Of a stretch of 64,000 nucleotides of DNA, positions 1 to 9,178 are shown piece by piece; the stretch's first letter is position 1; every line of letters begins with the position of its first letter. Position numbers and translations under genes: made by a program. The stretch lies in the NCBI RefSeq assembly GCF_041102775.1, contig NZ_JBGCUO010000001.1, positions 744,001 through 808,000 of the forward strand, read 5' to 3'. Under the pieces are notes generated by a model. It saw only the letters and a list, made by a program, of their open reading frames with translations, had not been told where the DNA came from and ran no database searches. The DNA is from Alcanivorax sp. REN37 (GTDB lineage Bacteria; Pseudomonadota; Gammaproteobacteria; Pseudomonadales; Alcanivoracaceae).

Positions 1-3
1 CAT
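1..3 (-). CDS. Start codon of a gene running off the left edge
   Basis: The first three bases are CAT, an ATG on the minus strand. On that strand it is preceded by GGAGATCGCC, a Shine-Dalgarno core six bases from the ATG. Only the start codon lies in the window, so the product is unknown. The two operator-like palindromes at 17-60 are directly upstream and probably control this gene. Confidence 0.45.
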
Positions 4-16
4 GGCGATCTCCAAA

Positions 17-60
17 TGTGCAATGTGCACATCTTATCGCCAGATTGTGCTATTTGCACA
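17..60 (-). promoter_or_regulatory. Twin operator-like palindromes
   Basis: Two 15-bp sites share the pattern TGTGC-N-AT-N-TGCACA: TGTGCAATGTGCACA at 17-31 (perfect 6-bp arms) and TGTGCTATTTGCACA at 46-60 (five of six arm positions). Their centres are 29 bp apart. They fill the gap between the stop of the DsbA-family gene and the start codon at position 3. Two spaced copies of one palindrome suggest a dimeric repressor or activator of the leftward gene; the regulator is not identified. Confidence 0.55.
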
Positions 61-84
61 TTTTTTGCGCAGCGCGAGCCGGGT

Positions 85-759
85 TTAGGACGGCAGGTCG
101 CAGCGACCGTCCGCGCATTGCTCGCCAGCGGTGTCTGGACTGCGCTGTGATTGCAGCACGTCGACAAAATCAGCGACTTCACGGGCGCCGGATACCGCCA
201 CCTGGCCGTTGATGAGGAAGTAAGGCACGCCCCGAATGCCCAGTTCTTGGGCGCGGCGTTGGTCAGCGCGGACGTCTTGGGTGTACTCCCTGCCTTGTAG
301 CACTGACGCCACGGTGTCGGCGGCTAAACCGGCTTCCTCTGCCAACTGTTGCAGCACAGCGGCATCACCGATGCGAGCGCCCTCGGAGAAGTAAGCGCGC
401 ATGAAACGCTCTTGCACCGCGTCTGCTAGCCCTTGGCTGGCGGCCAGTTTCAGCAGGCGGTGGGCGTGGAAGGTGCTGCCGGGCTGGGCGGCCTGCCAGT
501 CGAACGCCAATCCCATGCGCTGCGCTTCCCGCTCTTCATGATGCAGCAGGCCCAGTGCCTGTTCCTGCGACATGCCGTAATGGCCGGTGAACAGCTCCAG
601 CAGGCCGATACCGTAGGACGGCGGCGCCATCGGGTTGAGCTCGAAGCTGCGCCAGTGCAGCGTGGCGCTGATGCCAGTTTGCTCCAGAGCGACTTCGAGT
701 TTGCGTTTGCCGATATAGCAAAATGGGCAGATCACGTCGGACCAGACTTCGATTTCCAT
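85..759 (-). CDS. DsbA-family thiol oxidoreductase (FrnE-like)
   Basis: A 224-residue DsbA-family protein of the FrnE/2-hydroxychromene-2-carboxylate isomerase-like group. The N terminus MEIEVWSDVICPFCYIG carries the thioredoxin-fold CxxC motif as CPFC. Late in the protein is the GVPYFLING segment with the cis-proline typical of thioredoxin folds. There is no signal peptide, so it should be cytosolic. An open frame extends further upstream, but the start at 759 has a good Shine-Dalgarno (GGAGCTCCGTG) and matches where the family begins. It follows the acyl-CoA synthetase on the same strand with 79 bases between. The exact substrate cannot be read from sequence. Confidence 0.85.
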   Translation of the reverse strand: MEIEVWSDVICPFCYIGKRKLEVALEQTGISATLHWRSFELNPMAPPSYGIGLLELFTGHYGMSQEQALGLLHHEEREAQRMGLAFDWQAAQPGSTFHAHRLLKLAASQGLADAVQERFMRAYFSEGARIGDAAVLQQLAEEAGLAADTVASVLQGREYTQDVRADQRRAQELGIRGVPYFLINGQVAVSGAREVADFVDVLQSQRSPDTAGEQCADGRCDLPS

Positions 760-838
760 CACGGAGCTCCTTGCTTGGGCGGTGAAGGCCGGGCCGCGAG
801 CGACCCGGAGCAGGGCGCCATGATATACCCCGCGGCGC

Positions 839-2734
839 TCAGCCGGGACGTAGCAGTGGCGCCAGCTCTTCCAGCGTACGCGGGTCATCGATGGTGGCCG
901 GCACTTGGTAGGGCTGGCCGTCGGCAATGGCGCGCAGGGTGGCGCGTAGCACTTTGCCGGAACGGGTTTTCGGCAGCCGCTCTACCACCAGCACCGATTT
1001 CAGCGACGCCACCGCGCCGATCTGGTTGCGCACCTGCGCCACCACTTCAGCGCAGATATCAGCGGGCGACCGCTGCACGCCGGCTTTCAGCACCACCAGC
1101 CCCAGTGGCAGCTGGCCTTTGAGCGCATCCGCCACGCCGATCACCGCGCATTCCGCCACATCGCTGTGACCGGCCACCACTTCCTCCATGGCGCCGGTGG
1201 ACAGTCGGTGGCCGGCCACGTTGATGATGTCGTCGATACGCGACATCACCCAGGCGTAGCCGTCTGCGTCCACATAGCCGGCGTCGCCGGTCTGGTAGTA
1301 GCCGGGGAAGCGTTCCAAATAGCCGCTGCGGTAGCCGTCCTCGTTATGCCACAGCGTGCTGAGGGTGCCCGGCGGCAGCGGCAGTTTCAGCGCCAGTTGA
1401 CCGATTTCGCCGGGCGGGAGCGGCTGGCCGTCCTGATCCAGCACCGCCAGCTGGAAGCCCGGCACCGGCACGCTGGATGAACCGGCTTTCACCGGCAGCG
1501 GTGCCAAGCCCTGGCAGTTGGCAATCGCTGGCCAACCGAGTTCGGTCTGCCACCAGTGATCCACCACCGGCACCTGCAACAGTTGCTCGGCCCAGTGCAC
1601 GGTATCGGCGTCGGAACGCTCGCCAGCCAGGTAGAGGGCGCGCAGGCTGGACAGGTCATGGTGGCGGGCAAGCGCACCGTCTGGGTCTTCTTTTTTGATC
1701 GCCCGCAGGGCGGTGGGCGCAGTAAAGAACGTATTCACCCGATGCTCAGCAATCACACGCCAGAATGCGGCGGCATCCGGCGTGCCCACCGGCTTGCCCT
1801 CGTACAGCAGCGTGGTGCAACCGCGCAGCAGCGGCGCGTAGACAATGTAGGAATGCCCCACCACCCAGCCCACATCCGACGCCGCCCAGAACACCTCGCC
1901 GGGAGCGGTGTTGTAGACCGTTTCCATGGAGTAGTGCAGCGCCACCGCGTGGCCGCCGTGATCGCGCACCACGCCTTTCGGCTTGCCGGTGGTGCCGGAG
2001 GTGTAGAGCACGTACAGCGGCGCGGTGGCCGGCACCGGCACACAGGCCACCGGTGCGGCGGTGCTGACTTCAGTGTGCCAGTCCAGATCACGGCCCGGCT
2101 TCAGCTCGGCGCGCAGTTGCTCGCGCTGCAGGATCAGGCAGTGGCGTGGCTGATGGCTGGACAGCGCCAGCGCCTGCTCCAGCAGTGGGTGGTAGGCCAG
2201 CGTGCGCCCCGGCTCAATGCCGCAGGAGGCGCTGATGATCAGCGTCGGCGTGGCGTCGTCGATGCGTTTGGCCAATTCCGGCGCGGCAAAGCCGCCGAAC
2301 ACCACTGAATGCACCGCGCCGATGCGGGCGCAGGCGAGCATGGCGATTACCGCTTCCGGCACCATCGGCATGTAGATCACCACCCGGTCGCCGACCTGCA
2401 CGCCGCGTTGTTGCAGCGCGCCGGCGCAGCGGGCAACCTCGTCCAGCAACTGCTGGTAGCTGTAGCGACGTTGTTGGCCGGTGACCGGGCTGTCGTAGAT
2501 CAGCGCGGCTTGGGCGCCGCGGCCGGCCGCCACATGGCGATCGAGGGCGTTGTGGCAGATATTGCATTCGGCGCCGGCAAACCAGCGGTAAAACGGTGCA
2601 TCGCTGGCATCCAGCACCTGTTGCCAAGGGCGGTGCCAATCCAGCGCGGCGGCGTGTTCGGCCCAGAAATGTTCCGGCTGTTCAGCGGCCTGGCGATGGG
2701 CGTTCAGGTAATGCGGGGGCAGTACAGTGGACAT
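839..2734 (-). CDS. prpE: Propionyl-CoA synthetase (PrpE-like acyl-CoA ligase)
   Basis: A 631-residue ANL-superfamily ligase that activates a short-chain acid to its CoA thioester through an acyl-AMP. Seen in order: an acetyl-CoA-synthetase N-terminal domain, the phosphate-binding loop [11 protein letters not shown] around residue 243, TGD in the A8 region, and the C-terminal TRSGK whose lysine (about residue 593) is the adenylation lysine. The stretch ASCGIEPGR is typical of PrpE rather than Acs. The usual prp neighbours (prpB, prpC) are absent, so propionate as substrate is a family inference. Start at 2734 was chosen because [10 protein letters not shown] aligns with the family start; an in-frame ATG at 2761 is possible and the ribosome site is weak. 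Confidence 0.8.
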   Translation of the reverse strand: MSTVLPPHYLNAHRQAAEQPEHFWAEHAAALDWHRPWQQVLDASDAPFYRWFAGAECNICHNALDRHVAAGRGAQAALIYDSPVTGQQRRYSYQQLLDEVARCAGALQQRGVQVGDRVVIYMPMVPEAVIAMLACARIGAVHSVVFGGFAAPELAKRIDDATPTLIISASCGIEPGRTLAYHPLLEQALALSSHQPRHCLILQREQLRAELKPGRDLDWHTEVSTAAPVACVPVPATAPLYVLYTSGTTGKPKGVVRDHGGHAVALHYSMETVYNTAPGEVFWAASDVGWVVGHSYIVYAPLLRGCTTLLYEGKPVGTPDAAAFWRVIAEHRVNTFFTAPTALRAIKKEDPDGALARHHDLSSLRALYLAGERSDADTVHWAEQLLQVPVVDHWWQTELGWPAIANCQGLAPLPVKAGSSSVPVPGFQLAVLDQDGQPLPPGEIGQLALKLPLPPGTLSTLWHNEDGYRSGYLERFPGYYQTGDAGYVDADGYAWVMSRIDDIINVAGHRLSTGAMEEVVAGHSDVAECAVIGVADALKGQLPLGLVVLKAGVQRSPADICAEVVAQVRNQIGAVASLKSVLVVERLPKTRSGKVLRATLRAIADGQPYQVPATIDDPRTLEELAPLLRPG

Positions 2735-2783
2735 GGCTGACTCACAAACAGGACATGGCATCCGGCGACGGCCGGCTTTGCCC

Positions 2784-2799
2784 TCTGTGGTACCACAGA
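2784..2799. promoter_or_regulatory. Perfect 16-bp palindrome between divergent prpE and selD
   Basis: TCTGTGGTACCACAGA reads the same on both strands. It lies in the 164-bp divergent intergenic region, and is loosely enclosed by CCGGCTT (about 2772) and AAGCCGG (about 2799), so a longer cruciform or hairpin is possible. It may be an operator for either gene. No regulator gene is adjacent. Confidence 0.4.
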
Positions 2800-2898
2800 A
2801 GCCGGGTGCGGCCTTTTGGCCTTTGGTCGCAATGTGCGTTCGCGCGCGGCTTGCACGCTTTGTTACCATCGGATTTTGACGTCCGACAGGCCTGCCCG

Positions 2899-3936
2899 AT
2901 GAGTTCCCCGATCCGCCTTACCCAATACAGCCACGGTGCTGGTTGCGGCTGCAAAATCTCTCCCCAAGTGCTGGATGTGATCCTCGCCGGCAGTGGTGCT
3001 CAGCACCTGGACCCGCAGTTGTGGGTCGGTAATAGCTCGCGCGATGATGCCGCGGTGTACGGCCTCGATGACGACCGTGCGGTGGTCTCCACCACTGATT
3101 TCTTCATGCCCATCGTCGATGACCCGTTTGATTTCGGCCGTATCGCTGCCACCAATGCCATCAGCGACATTTACGCCATGGGCGGCCGACCGCTGATGGC
3201 AATCGCCATTCTCGGCTGGCCGGTGAATGTGCTGGCGCCGGAAGTGGCGCGCGAGGTGGTGCGCGGCGGTCGCGCTGCCTGCGATGCGGCCGGCATCCCG
3301 CTGGCTGGTGGTCATTCGATCGACGCGCCGGAACCAATTTTTGGTCTGGCGGTGACTGGCGAAGTGACCCGCGACCGGCTTAAACGCAACGACACCGCGC
3401 AGGCCGGTGATCGCCTGTACCTGACCAAGCCGCTGGGCATCGGCATCTACACCACGGCCGAGAAAAAAGCGCTGCTGCGGCCCGGTGATGAACACGTGGC
3501 GCGCGACTGGATGTGCACACTGAACGAGGTCGGGCTGGCGTTCGCGGCGCTGCCAGCAGTGACCGCGATGACCGATGTCACCGGGTTCGGGTTGCTGGGG
3601 CACTTGGTGGAAATGGCAGACGGCGCCGGTCTGACTGCGCGCTTGCAGGCGGCTGCCGTGCCACGCTTGGACGGCGTCGAGCATTATCTGGCCGCTGGTT
3701 GCGTGCCGGGCGGCACCCAGCGCAACTATGACAGCTATGGTCACCGCATCGCGGCACTGACGCTGGTGCAGCGGCAACTGCTGTGCGATCCGCAGACCAG
3801 CGGCGGTTTGCTGGTGGCAGTGACGGCAGCGGGCGAGGCGGAATTTGTGGCCACCGCTGCGGCGGCGGGGCTGGCGCTGTCTCCGATCGGCGTGCTGGAG
3901 CCGGCCGGCCCCCATGCGGTGGTGCTGGCCGGATGA
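2899..3936 (+). CDS. selD: Selenide, water dikinase
   Basis: Makes selenophosphate, the selenium donor, from selenide and ATP. The 345-residue length equals the family norm. The N terminus holds the catalytic Gly-rich segment SHGAGCGCK with Cys16 and Lys19 (Cys17/Lys20 in E. coli); the active-site residue is Cys, not selenocysteine. SSRDDAAVY and [11 protein letters not shown] are conserved nucleotide and metal-binding stretches. The chosen ATG matches the family start. Its TGA overlaps the ATG of the next gene (ATGA), so selD and selU are translationally coupled. That pairing points to selenophosphate use in tRNA selenouridine; no selA or selB is in the window. Confidence 0.96.
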   Translation: MSSPIRLTQYSHGAGCGCKISPQVLDVILAGSGAQHLDPQLWVGNSSRDDAAVYGLDDDRAVVSTTDFFMPIVDDPFDFGRIAATNAISDIYAMGGRPLMAIAILGWPVNVLAPEVAREVVRGGRAACDAAGIPLAGGHSIDAPEPIFGLAVTGEVTRDRLKRNDTAQAGDRLYLTKPLGIGIYTTAEKKALLRPGDEHVARDWMCTLNEVGLAFAALPAVTAMTDVTGFGLLGHLVEMADGAGLTARLQAAAVPRLDGVEHYLAAGCVPGGTQRNYDSYGHRIAALTLVQRQLLCDPQTSGGLLVAVTAAGEAEFVATAAAAGLALSPIGVLEPAGPHAVVLAG

Positions 3937-5033
3937 GCGCTGTTACTGACCTTGCCGGTTTGCTGCGGTCGGGGGTGCCGCTGATGGATGTGCGCGCACC
4001 GGTGGAGTTTGCTAAGGGCGCCTTCCCCGCCGCCTGCAACCTACCGCTCATGAACGATATCGAGCGTCAGAAAGTCGGCACCTGCTACAAGCAGCACGGG
4101 CAGCACGCAGCGATCGAACTGGGTCACCAGCTGGTCGGCGGTGCGGTGAAGCGGGCGCGGGTGGCGGCGTGGGCGGCGTTCGCGCAGCAGCATCCTGATG
4201 GCGTGTTGTATTGCTTCCGGGGCGGCTTGCGCTCGCGCATCGTGCAGCAGTGGTTGCAGGAGGCCGGCGTGCAGCTGCCCTATGTGGAAGGCGGCTACAA
4301 GGCGCTGCGCACGGTGCTGATCGATACCACCGAGCAGGCGGTAGCGCAGTGTCACTGGGTGGTGCTCGGCGGCATGACCGGTACCGGCAAGACCGAGGTG
4401 CTGGCGACGCTGGACCAAGCGCTGGACTTGGAAGGCCATGCCCATCACCGAGGATCCAGCTTTGGCAAACATGCCACCGCCCAGCCCGGCCAGATCGATT
4501 TTGAAAACCGACTGGCGCTGGATCTGCTGCGCCAGCGTTCTGCCGGTGCGCGTCGTTTTGTGGTGGAGGATGAGGCGCGGTTGGTGGGCGCGTGCTCACT
4601 GCCGCTGTCGCTCCATCGCGGCATGCTGCAGGCGCCGCTGGTATGGCTGGAAGACAGCTTGGCCGGACGGGTGGCGCGCATTGTCGACGACTATGTGGTG
4701 AAGCTGTGCGCCGAGTTTGTCGCCCTGCATGGGCCGGAAGCCGGCCCGCAGCGTTTTGCCGAACGTCTGCGGCAGAGCCTGGACAACATCGTCAAACGCC
4801 TCGGCCATGCGCGCCATCGGCAGCTGTCCAAACTGATGGCTCAGGCGCTGGCGGTGCAGCAGAGCAGTGGCGATGTCAGCGCTCACTGCGCTTGGATCGA
4901 AGCACTGCTGGTGGAGTATTACGATCCCATGTACGCCTACCAACGCCGCGAGACCGCGCACCGGGTGCTGTTCCGGGGCGAGCGTGCCGCCGTGACCGAA
5001 TTCCTCCAGCATTGGCTCCGTCAGCAAGGGTAA
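3933..5033 (+). CDS. selU: tRNA 2-selenouridine synthase
   Basis: Also called MnmH/YbbB. It replaces sulfur by selenium at 2-thiouridine 34 of certain tRNAs using selenophosphate, through a geranylated intermediate. The 366-residue protein has an N-terminal rhodanese domain with catalytic Cys94 in YCFRGG and a C-terminal P-loop domain with Walker [10 protein letters not shown] at about 146-154. It starts inside the selD stop codon, forming a two-gene operon. After it lie about 200 bases without a gene before the Kdo hydroxylase; I see no clear terminator there. Confidence 0.95.
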   Translation: MSAVTDLAGLLRSGVPLMDVRAPVEFAKGAFPAACNLPLMNDIERQKVGTCYKQHGQHAAIELGHQLVGGAVKRARVAAWAAFAQQHPDGVLYCFRGGLRSRIVQQWLQEAGVQLPYVEGGYKALRTVLIDTTEQAVAQCHWVVLGGMTGTGKTEVLATLDQALDLEGHAHHRGSSFGKHATAQPGQIDFENRLALDLLRQRSAGARRFVVEDEARLVGACSLPLSLHRGMLQAPLVWLEDSLAGRVARIVDDYVVKLCAEFVALHGPEAGPQRFAERLRQSLDNIVKRLGHARHRQLSKLMAQALAVQQSSGDVSAHCAWIEALLVEYYDPMYAYQRRETAHRVLFRGERAAVTEFLQHWLRQQG

Positions 5034-5232
5034 GTCCTCACTACGGTCTGCCACGCCCCTATCTTGAACGCCTCGGACGCCCGCTTAGCGGCGGATTTAC
5101 CGCGGTGCTTCGCCGCCATCATGAATGAAAATGAATCGCGTTCCACTGGAGCGCGCTGCCGCTTTATATTACTCTGTGTCTCGCTTTCACGAATTTTTCA
5201 CAAACCGCTGTGGCGCGAGAACGGGAGGTGCA

Positions 5233-6102
5233 ATGAGCGGCAGAATCCTCGAAATGCCAGTGAACGATTGGCAGTGGGGACACAGTGATCCGGCCTGGGC
5301 GGCGGCGTTGGAAGCCGGGAAAGTGCTGTATTTCCCGCAGTTGCCGTTCCGCCTGCAACCGCAAGAACAGGCGTTGCTGGATCCGCAGTTGCTGGCGCCC
5401 AAAGTGCGCAACATCAGTCTCGACGGCGCGGGTGAACTCAAGGGCGCGCAGGCTGAGGCCGATACTCACCGGGCGCTGACCGAGATGGTCGGGCGGTTCC
5501 GCCATCAGGCCCAATCCCTGGTGGAGTCCTTGCTACCGCGATATCGCGGTGCGCTGCGGGTGGCGGCCACCAGCTACCGGCCGATGCCGGTGGACAGCCG
5601 TCGCCAGTCTTGGCGCGCCGATGATCGCCGCATGCACGTGGACGCATTCCCGTCACGGCCCAACTATGGCGAGCGCATCCTGCGCGTGTTCACCAACATC
5701 AACCCCCACGGTGAACCCCGTGTGTGGCGTTTGGGTGAACGTTTCGATGACGTGGTGCGCACCATGCTGCCGCGCGCCAAGCGCTATGTGGCGTGGCAGG
5801 CCGGGGTGCTGGATTCGCTGGGCATCACCAAGTCACGGCGCAGTGAGTACGACCATCTGATGCTGCAACTGCACGACCAGATGAAATCCGACCTCACTTA
5901 CCAGCAGCAGGTGGATGAGCAGCGGGTGGCGTTTCCGCCTGGCTCAGTGTGGGTATGTTTCTCTGACCAAGTGTCCCACGGCGTGTTGTCCGGCCAGTAC
6001 ATGCTGGAGCAGACCCTGCACTTGGCGGTGGAAAACCAGTACGACCCGGGCACCAGCCCGCTGGCGGTGTTGCAGCGCCACACTGGTCGCGCACTGATCT
6101 GA
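5233..6102 (+). CDS. kdoO: Kdo hydroxylase family dioxygenase
   Basis: A 289-residue protein of the Kdo hydroxylase family (Fe(II)/2-oxoglutarate/O2-dependent), which adds the 3-hydroxyl to the outer Kdo sugar of lipopolysaccharide. The iron-binding facial triad is visible as His135-x-Asp137 in MHVDAFP and His249 in DQVSHGV. There is no signal peptide. The frame is open further upstream, but the ATG at 5233 has a strong Shine-Dalgarno (GGGAGGTG) and is the likely start. It converges on the MATE gene with a nine-base gap. The modification would stabilise inner-core LPS. Confidence 0.85.
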   Translation: MSGRILEMPVNDWQWGHSDPAWAAALEAGKVLYFPQLPFRLQPQEQALLDPQLLAPKVRNISLDGAGELKGAQAEADTHRALTEMVGRFRHQAQSLVESLLPRYRGALRVAATSYRPMPVDSRRQSWRADDRRMHVDAFPSRPNYGERILRVFTNINPHGEPRVWRLGERFDDVVRTMLPRAKRYVAWQAGVLDSLGITKSRRSEYDHLMLQLHDQMKSDLTYQQQVDEQRVAFPPGSVWVCFSDQVSHGVLSGQYMLEQTLHLAVENQYDPGTSPLAVLQRHTGRALI

Positions 6103-6111
6103 CCGCCGGCG

Positions 6112-7503
6112 TCAGGTCGCTGGCGATGCGCTGACGCTGTCCAGTGCCACCAGCGGCCGTTTCTTCCACACCCACTGGTAATAGGCCCACTGCAGCGCAA
6201 AGCCGAGCGTGAAGTTCACCGCGTAGGCATACCAGATGCCATCCAGCCCCATGCGGCGGCTCAGCCACCAGGCCAGCGGCAGCTGCACCAAGATAATCAC
6301 TGACAGTGTGATGGCCATCGGTGTCCATACCGTGCCGCTGGCGCGCATGGTGCCGGACAGCACCACACTGCCGCCGAAGCACAGGATCGACCACAGCGCG
6401 ATGTGCAGCAGACCCTGCGCCAGCTCCAGCACTTCGTCATCGGTGATGAACAGCGAGGTCAGATGGCGGCTGGTCAGGTACGCCAGCAGGATCAGTCCAC
6501 CGGTGATCACCAGGTTCATGATGCTGGCGGTGCGCGTTACCACCGCCACCTGTTCTGGCCGCCGCGCACCGATTGCCTGCGCCGCGAAGATCGAGCAGGC
6601 GATGCCGATCGACAGCGCCGGGAACTGGATGTAGTTGATCACCTGCGCTACCGCGCCATAGGACGCAGTGGCGGCGCTGCCGAATTGGTTGATCAGGCCG
6701 ATCAGCACCAGTCCAGCCACTGCGGTGGTAATCATCTGCACGCCGGTGGGAATGCCCAGCCGCAGAATGGTGGCGGTCATCTGTGCATCGAACCGCACCT
6801 TGGCGAGCAGCGCGCGGTCCACTTGCAGCACCCGGCCGCCACGGCGTTGGAGAATGATCAGCAGCGTGATCGCCAAGGTGTTGCCGATCAGGTTGGCCAC
6901 CGCCGGCGCCATGGTGCCCAGTTGCGGTAGGCCGAAACTGCCGTGGATCAGCATTGGCGTGACCGTCAGTCCTACGGCAATGGTCAGCACCCACGCGTAG
7001 AGCGGCGACAGGCTGTCACCGACGCCGCGCAGCAGGGCGGTATAGACGATTTGCAGAAAGATCAGCGGCAGCCCCGCCATCATCACGTGGAAGTAGGGCA
7101 GTGCCAGCGACAAGATCGCCGGGTCGGTACCGAGCAGCATCAGGATCGATTTCGACTGCCATAGCCCGAACACACTCAGCGTGACGCTGGCCACCAGCGT
7201 CAGGAACACCGCATTGCCGGCCGCGCGGCGCACCAGCTCCGGGTTCTTGGCGCCCCAGGCTTGGCCCACCACCACTGTGGTGCCGGAGGACAGCCCGATC
7301 ACGAATGCCAGCAGGCACAGCAGGATCGGCAGGAACACCGACACTGCCGCCACCGCTTCGACACCGAGCAGTTGGCCGACAAACACCGTGTTCACGGTGC
7401 CAGCCAGACTTTGCAGGATATTGGTCAACACCAGCGGTAATACGAAGATGCTGAAGGTTTGCCAGAACGGGCGCGGGGGAACGGCGGAAACTGCGGGCGG
7501 CAC
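6112..7503 (-). CDS. MATE family efflux transporter
   Basis: A 463-residue multidrug and toxin extrusion type transporter, an inner-membrane antiporter usually driven by Na+ or H+. About twelve hydrophobic segments are visible, beginning with FSIFVLPLVLTNILQSLAGT and the NTVFVGQLLG segment typical of MATE helices 1 and 2; the two six-helix halves are recognisable. The start is GTG at 7503, preceded by AGGAGG. The upstream hydrolase gene lies 69 bases away on the same strand. The substrate is not predictable. Confidence 0.9.
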   Translation of the reverse strand: MPPAVSAVPPRPFWQTFSIFVLPLVLTNILQSLAGTVNTVFVGQLLGVEAVAAVSVFLPILLCLLAFVIGLSSGTTVVVGQAWGAKNPELVRRAAGNAVFLTLVASVTLSVFGLWQSKSILMLLGTDPAILSLALPYFHVMMAGLPLIFLQIVYTALLRGVGDSLSPLYAWVLTIAVGLTVTPMLIHGSFGLPQLGTMAPAVANLIGNTLAITLLIILQRRGGRVLQVDRALLAKVRFDAQMTATILRLGIPTGVQMITTAVAGLVLIGLINQFGSAATASYGAVAQVINYIQFPALSIGIACSIFAAQAIGARRPEQVAVVTRTASIMNLVITGGLILLAYLTSRHLTSLFITDDEVLELAQGLLHIALWSILCFGGSVVLSGTMRASGTVWTPMAITLSVIILVQLPLAWWLSRRMGLDGIWYAYAVNFTLGFALQWAYYQWVWKKRPLVALDSVSASPAT

Positions 7504-7572
7504 GGCGCCTCCTGTCGGTCGGAGCAGCGGTCATGGTACGTGACAACGCCGCTGCCGCCCAATCGCCGCCGG

Positions 7573-8424
7573 TCAGCGCGGCGCCAGTTGCGGCAGCGTG
7601 TCGAGCATCTCCTGCCACAGCCATTGGGCACCGGGCCGGAAATAACCCATGTGGCCAAGCGCGCCGCGCTCCAGCGTCAGGTCGCGGGTTTGGCAGGGTG
7701 CATTGCGGTAGCCAGAGATGAACGCATCGCGCGAACGTGGCAGCGCCCAGTCGTCATCCAGCGCGTTGGCGAACAGCATCGGGATGCGTACCGCGGCGTA
7801 GCGTTGGTGCAGTGCACTTTGCTGCGGATCATCGAACAGGTAGTGCGGCCAACGGCACCAACGCTTCCATTGCTGATAGACACCTTTCGGCAGGTCCTCG
7901 CCCATGCCAAAGCGGCTCCAGGCCAAATAGCCCGTGCGCCGTACCAGTAGCGGCAGCACCAGGTTCCACATCAACCGCACTTTCAAGCCTTCCAGGCGCG
8001 GCATCCAGCCGGCCCAGCCGGCGCCACAGCCCACCACGTAGGCGGCGGTTACTTGCTGTGGGGCGGGTAGCATGCCCAGCGCGTGCCCCCCGAACGAATG
8101 GCCGACCACATACAGCGGCGCGTCAGCATCGGCGAAATGGGCCACGGCGGCGGCCAGATCCAACTCTCCCCAGTCGACATAGCTGATGTCCGCCGTCGCC
8201 AGATCCGCAGGGCGTGAGCCGCCAATACCACGGTAGTCGAACGTCAGCACCTGCATGCCCTGGCTGGCCGCGAACTCCGCAAAGCGGCGGTAGAACTGTT
8301 GCGGCACCCCGGTGGCGCTGGCCACCAACAGGTTGGCTTGCACCGGGCCTTGGGCCGGGTATAGGCAGGCCGCCAACGGGTAGCCATCGGCGGCGTGCAG
8401 TGTGAGGGGCTGGGAGGTGCTCAT
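7573..8424 (-). CDS. Alpha/beta hydrolase
   Basis: A 283-residue cytosolic alpha/beta-hydrolase fold protein resembling YheT/COG4757-type predicted hydrolases. The nucleophile elbow is GHSFGG with Ser110. FDYRGIGGS at about 62-70 is the usual strand-turn before it, a DDDWALP loop carries the probable acid, and GHMGYF near residue 260 supplies the histidine. It is divergent from the TetR gene at 8584, with a palindromic operator between them, so it is the likely regulated target. The ester or lactone substrate is unknown. Confidence 0.85.
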   Translation of the reverse strand: MSTSQPLTLHAADGYPLAACLYPAQGPVQANLLVASATGVPQQFYRRFAEFAASQGMQVLTFDYRGIGGSRPADLATADISYVDWGELDLAAAVAHFADADAPLYVVGHSFGGHALGMLPAPQQVTAAYVVGCGAGWAGWMPRLEGLKVRLMWNLVLPLLVRRTGYLAWSRFGMGEDLPKGVYQQWKRWCRWPHYLFDDPQQSALHQRYAAVRIPMLFANALDDDWALPRSRDAFISGYRNAPCQTRDLTLERGALGHMGYFRPGAQWLWQEMLDTLPQLAPR

Positions 8425-8494
8425 GGCTGGGTCCTGAGTCGGGAATAGGGCCGCGGTGGCCGGCGTGCGGCGTTCCGGGATGTAATTTCTGCAA

Positions 8495-8512
8495 ACTAAA
8501 CGAACGTTTAGT
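8495..8512. promoter_or_regulatory. Palindromic TetR-type operator
   Basis: ACTAAACG-AA-CGTTTAGT has perfect 8-bp arms and a 2-bp spacer. It sits in the divergent region between the hydrolase (start 8424) and the TetR gene (start 8584), which is the standard position for an autoregulatory TetR site. Binding by the adjacent regulator is an inference from position and symmetry. Confidence 0.7.
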
Positions 8513-8583
8513 AACTTTCAAGTTGCGATGAATACTGGCGCCATTTACTCTTTCTCGACCCTTCACGTCGGGAGTAGAGCGTC

Positions 8584-9174
8584 ATGCGTCCGCAGAAAAT
8601 TTCACGTGAGCAGCTGCTACACAGCTGCGCCGTGGTGTTCAAGGACAGTGGTTTGCACGGCACTTCGATGGAGGCTTTGGCGCGCGCCTGCGGCTTGACC
8701 AAAGCGGCGTTCTATCACCATTACCCCACCAAGCAGGCGCTGCTCGCCGACGTGCTGGCATACACCCACGCACAAATCAGTCAGTACCTGTTTGCCGTCG
8801 CCTATGACGAGCAGCGGTCGGCCGCCGAGCGCATGGCCGCGATCAACCAGCGCGCCGCCAAGTTGTTCATGGACGGGCCGATCGGCTGTTTGATGGGGGT
8901 GATTGCGGTGGACGCGCCCGGCGCGTCACCGAAACTGCTGACCGCAGTGCAGGCATTTTTTGATGAGTGGGCGCAGGCGTTTGCGCACCTGTACCGCTGC
9001 CATTGGCCGGCGCCACAGGCGGAGCGGCTCGGACAGCAGATGGTGGCGTTGTATGAAGGCGCGATCCTGATGGCTCGGACCTACCAGGATCCGCAGCGGA
9101 TCCGGCAGGCCGGCGAGTTGGCGTTGTCATGGCTGGATAACGCGCCGGCTGCCACCGCATCCGGCGCCGGCTGA
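8584..9174 (+). CDS. TetR/AcrR family transcriptional regulator
   Basis: A 196-residue repressor-type protein. The N-terminal helix-turn-helix covers about residues 10-50, with TSMEALARACGLTKAAFYHH as the recognition region. The C-terminal half is a ligand-binding/dimerisation domain, with cysteine in PIGCLMGV as often seen in this group. Upstream sequence includes CGGGAGTAGAGCGTC before the ATG. It is divergent from the alpha/beta hydrolase and ends four bases before the convergent siderophore-interacting protein gene. Confidence 0.9.
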   Translation: MRPQKISREQLLHSCAVVFKDSGLHGTSMEALARACGLTKAAFYHHYPTKQALLADVLAYTHAQISQYLFAVAYDEQRSAAERMAAINQRAAKLFMDGPIGCLMGVIAVDAPGASPKLLTAVQAFFDEWAQAFAHLYRCHWPAPQAERLGQQMVALYEGAILMARTYQDPQRIRQAGELALSWLDNAPAATASGAG

Positions 9175-9178
9175 ACGC

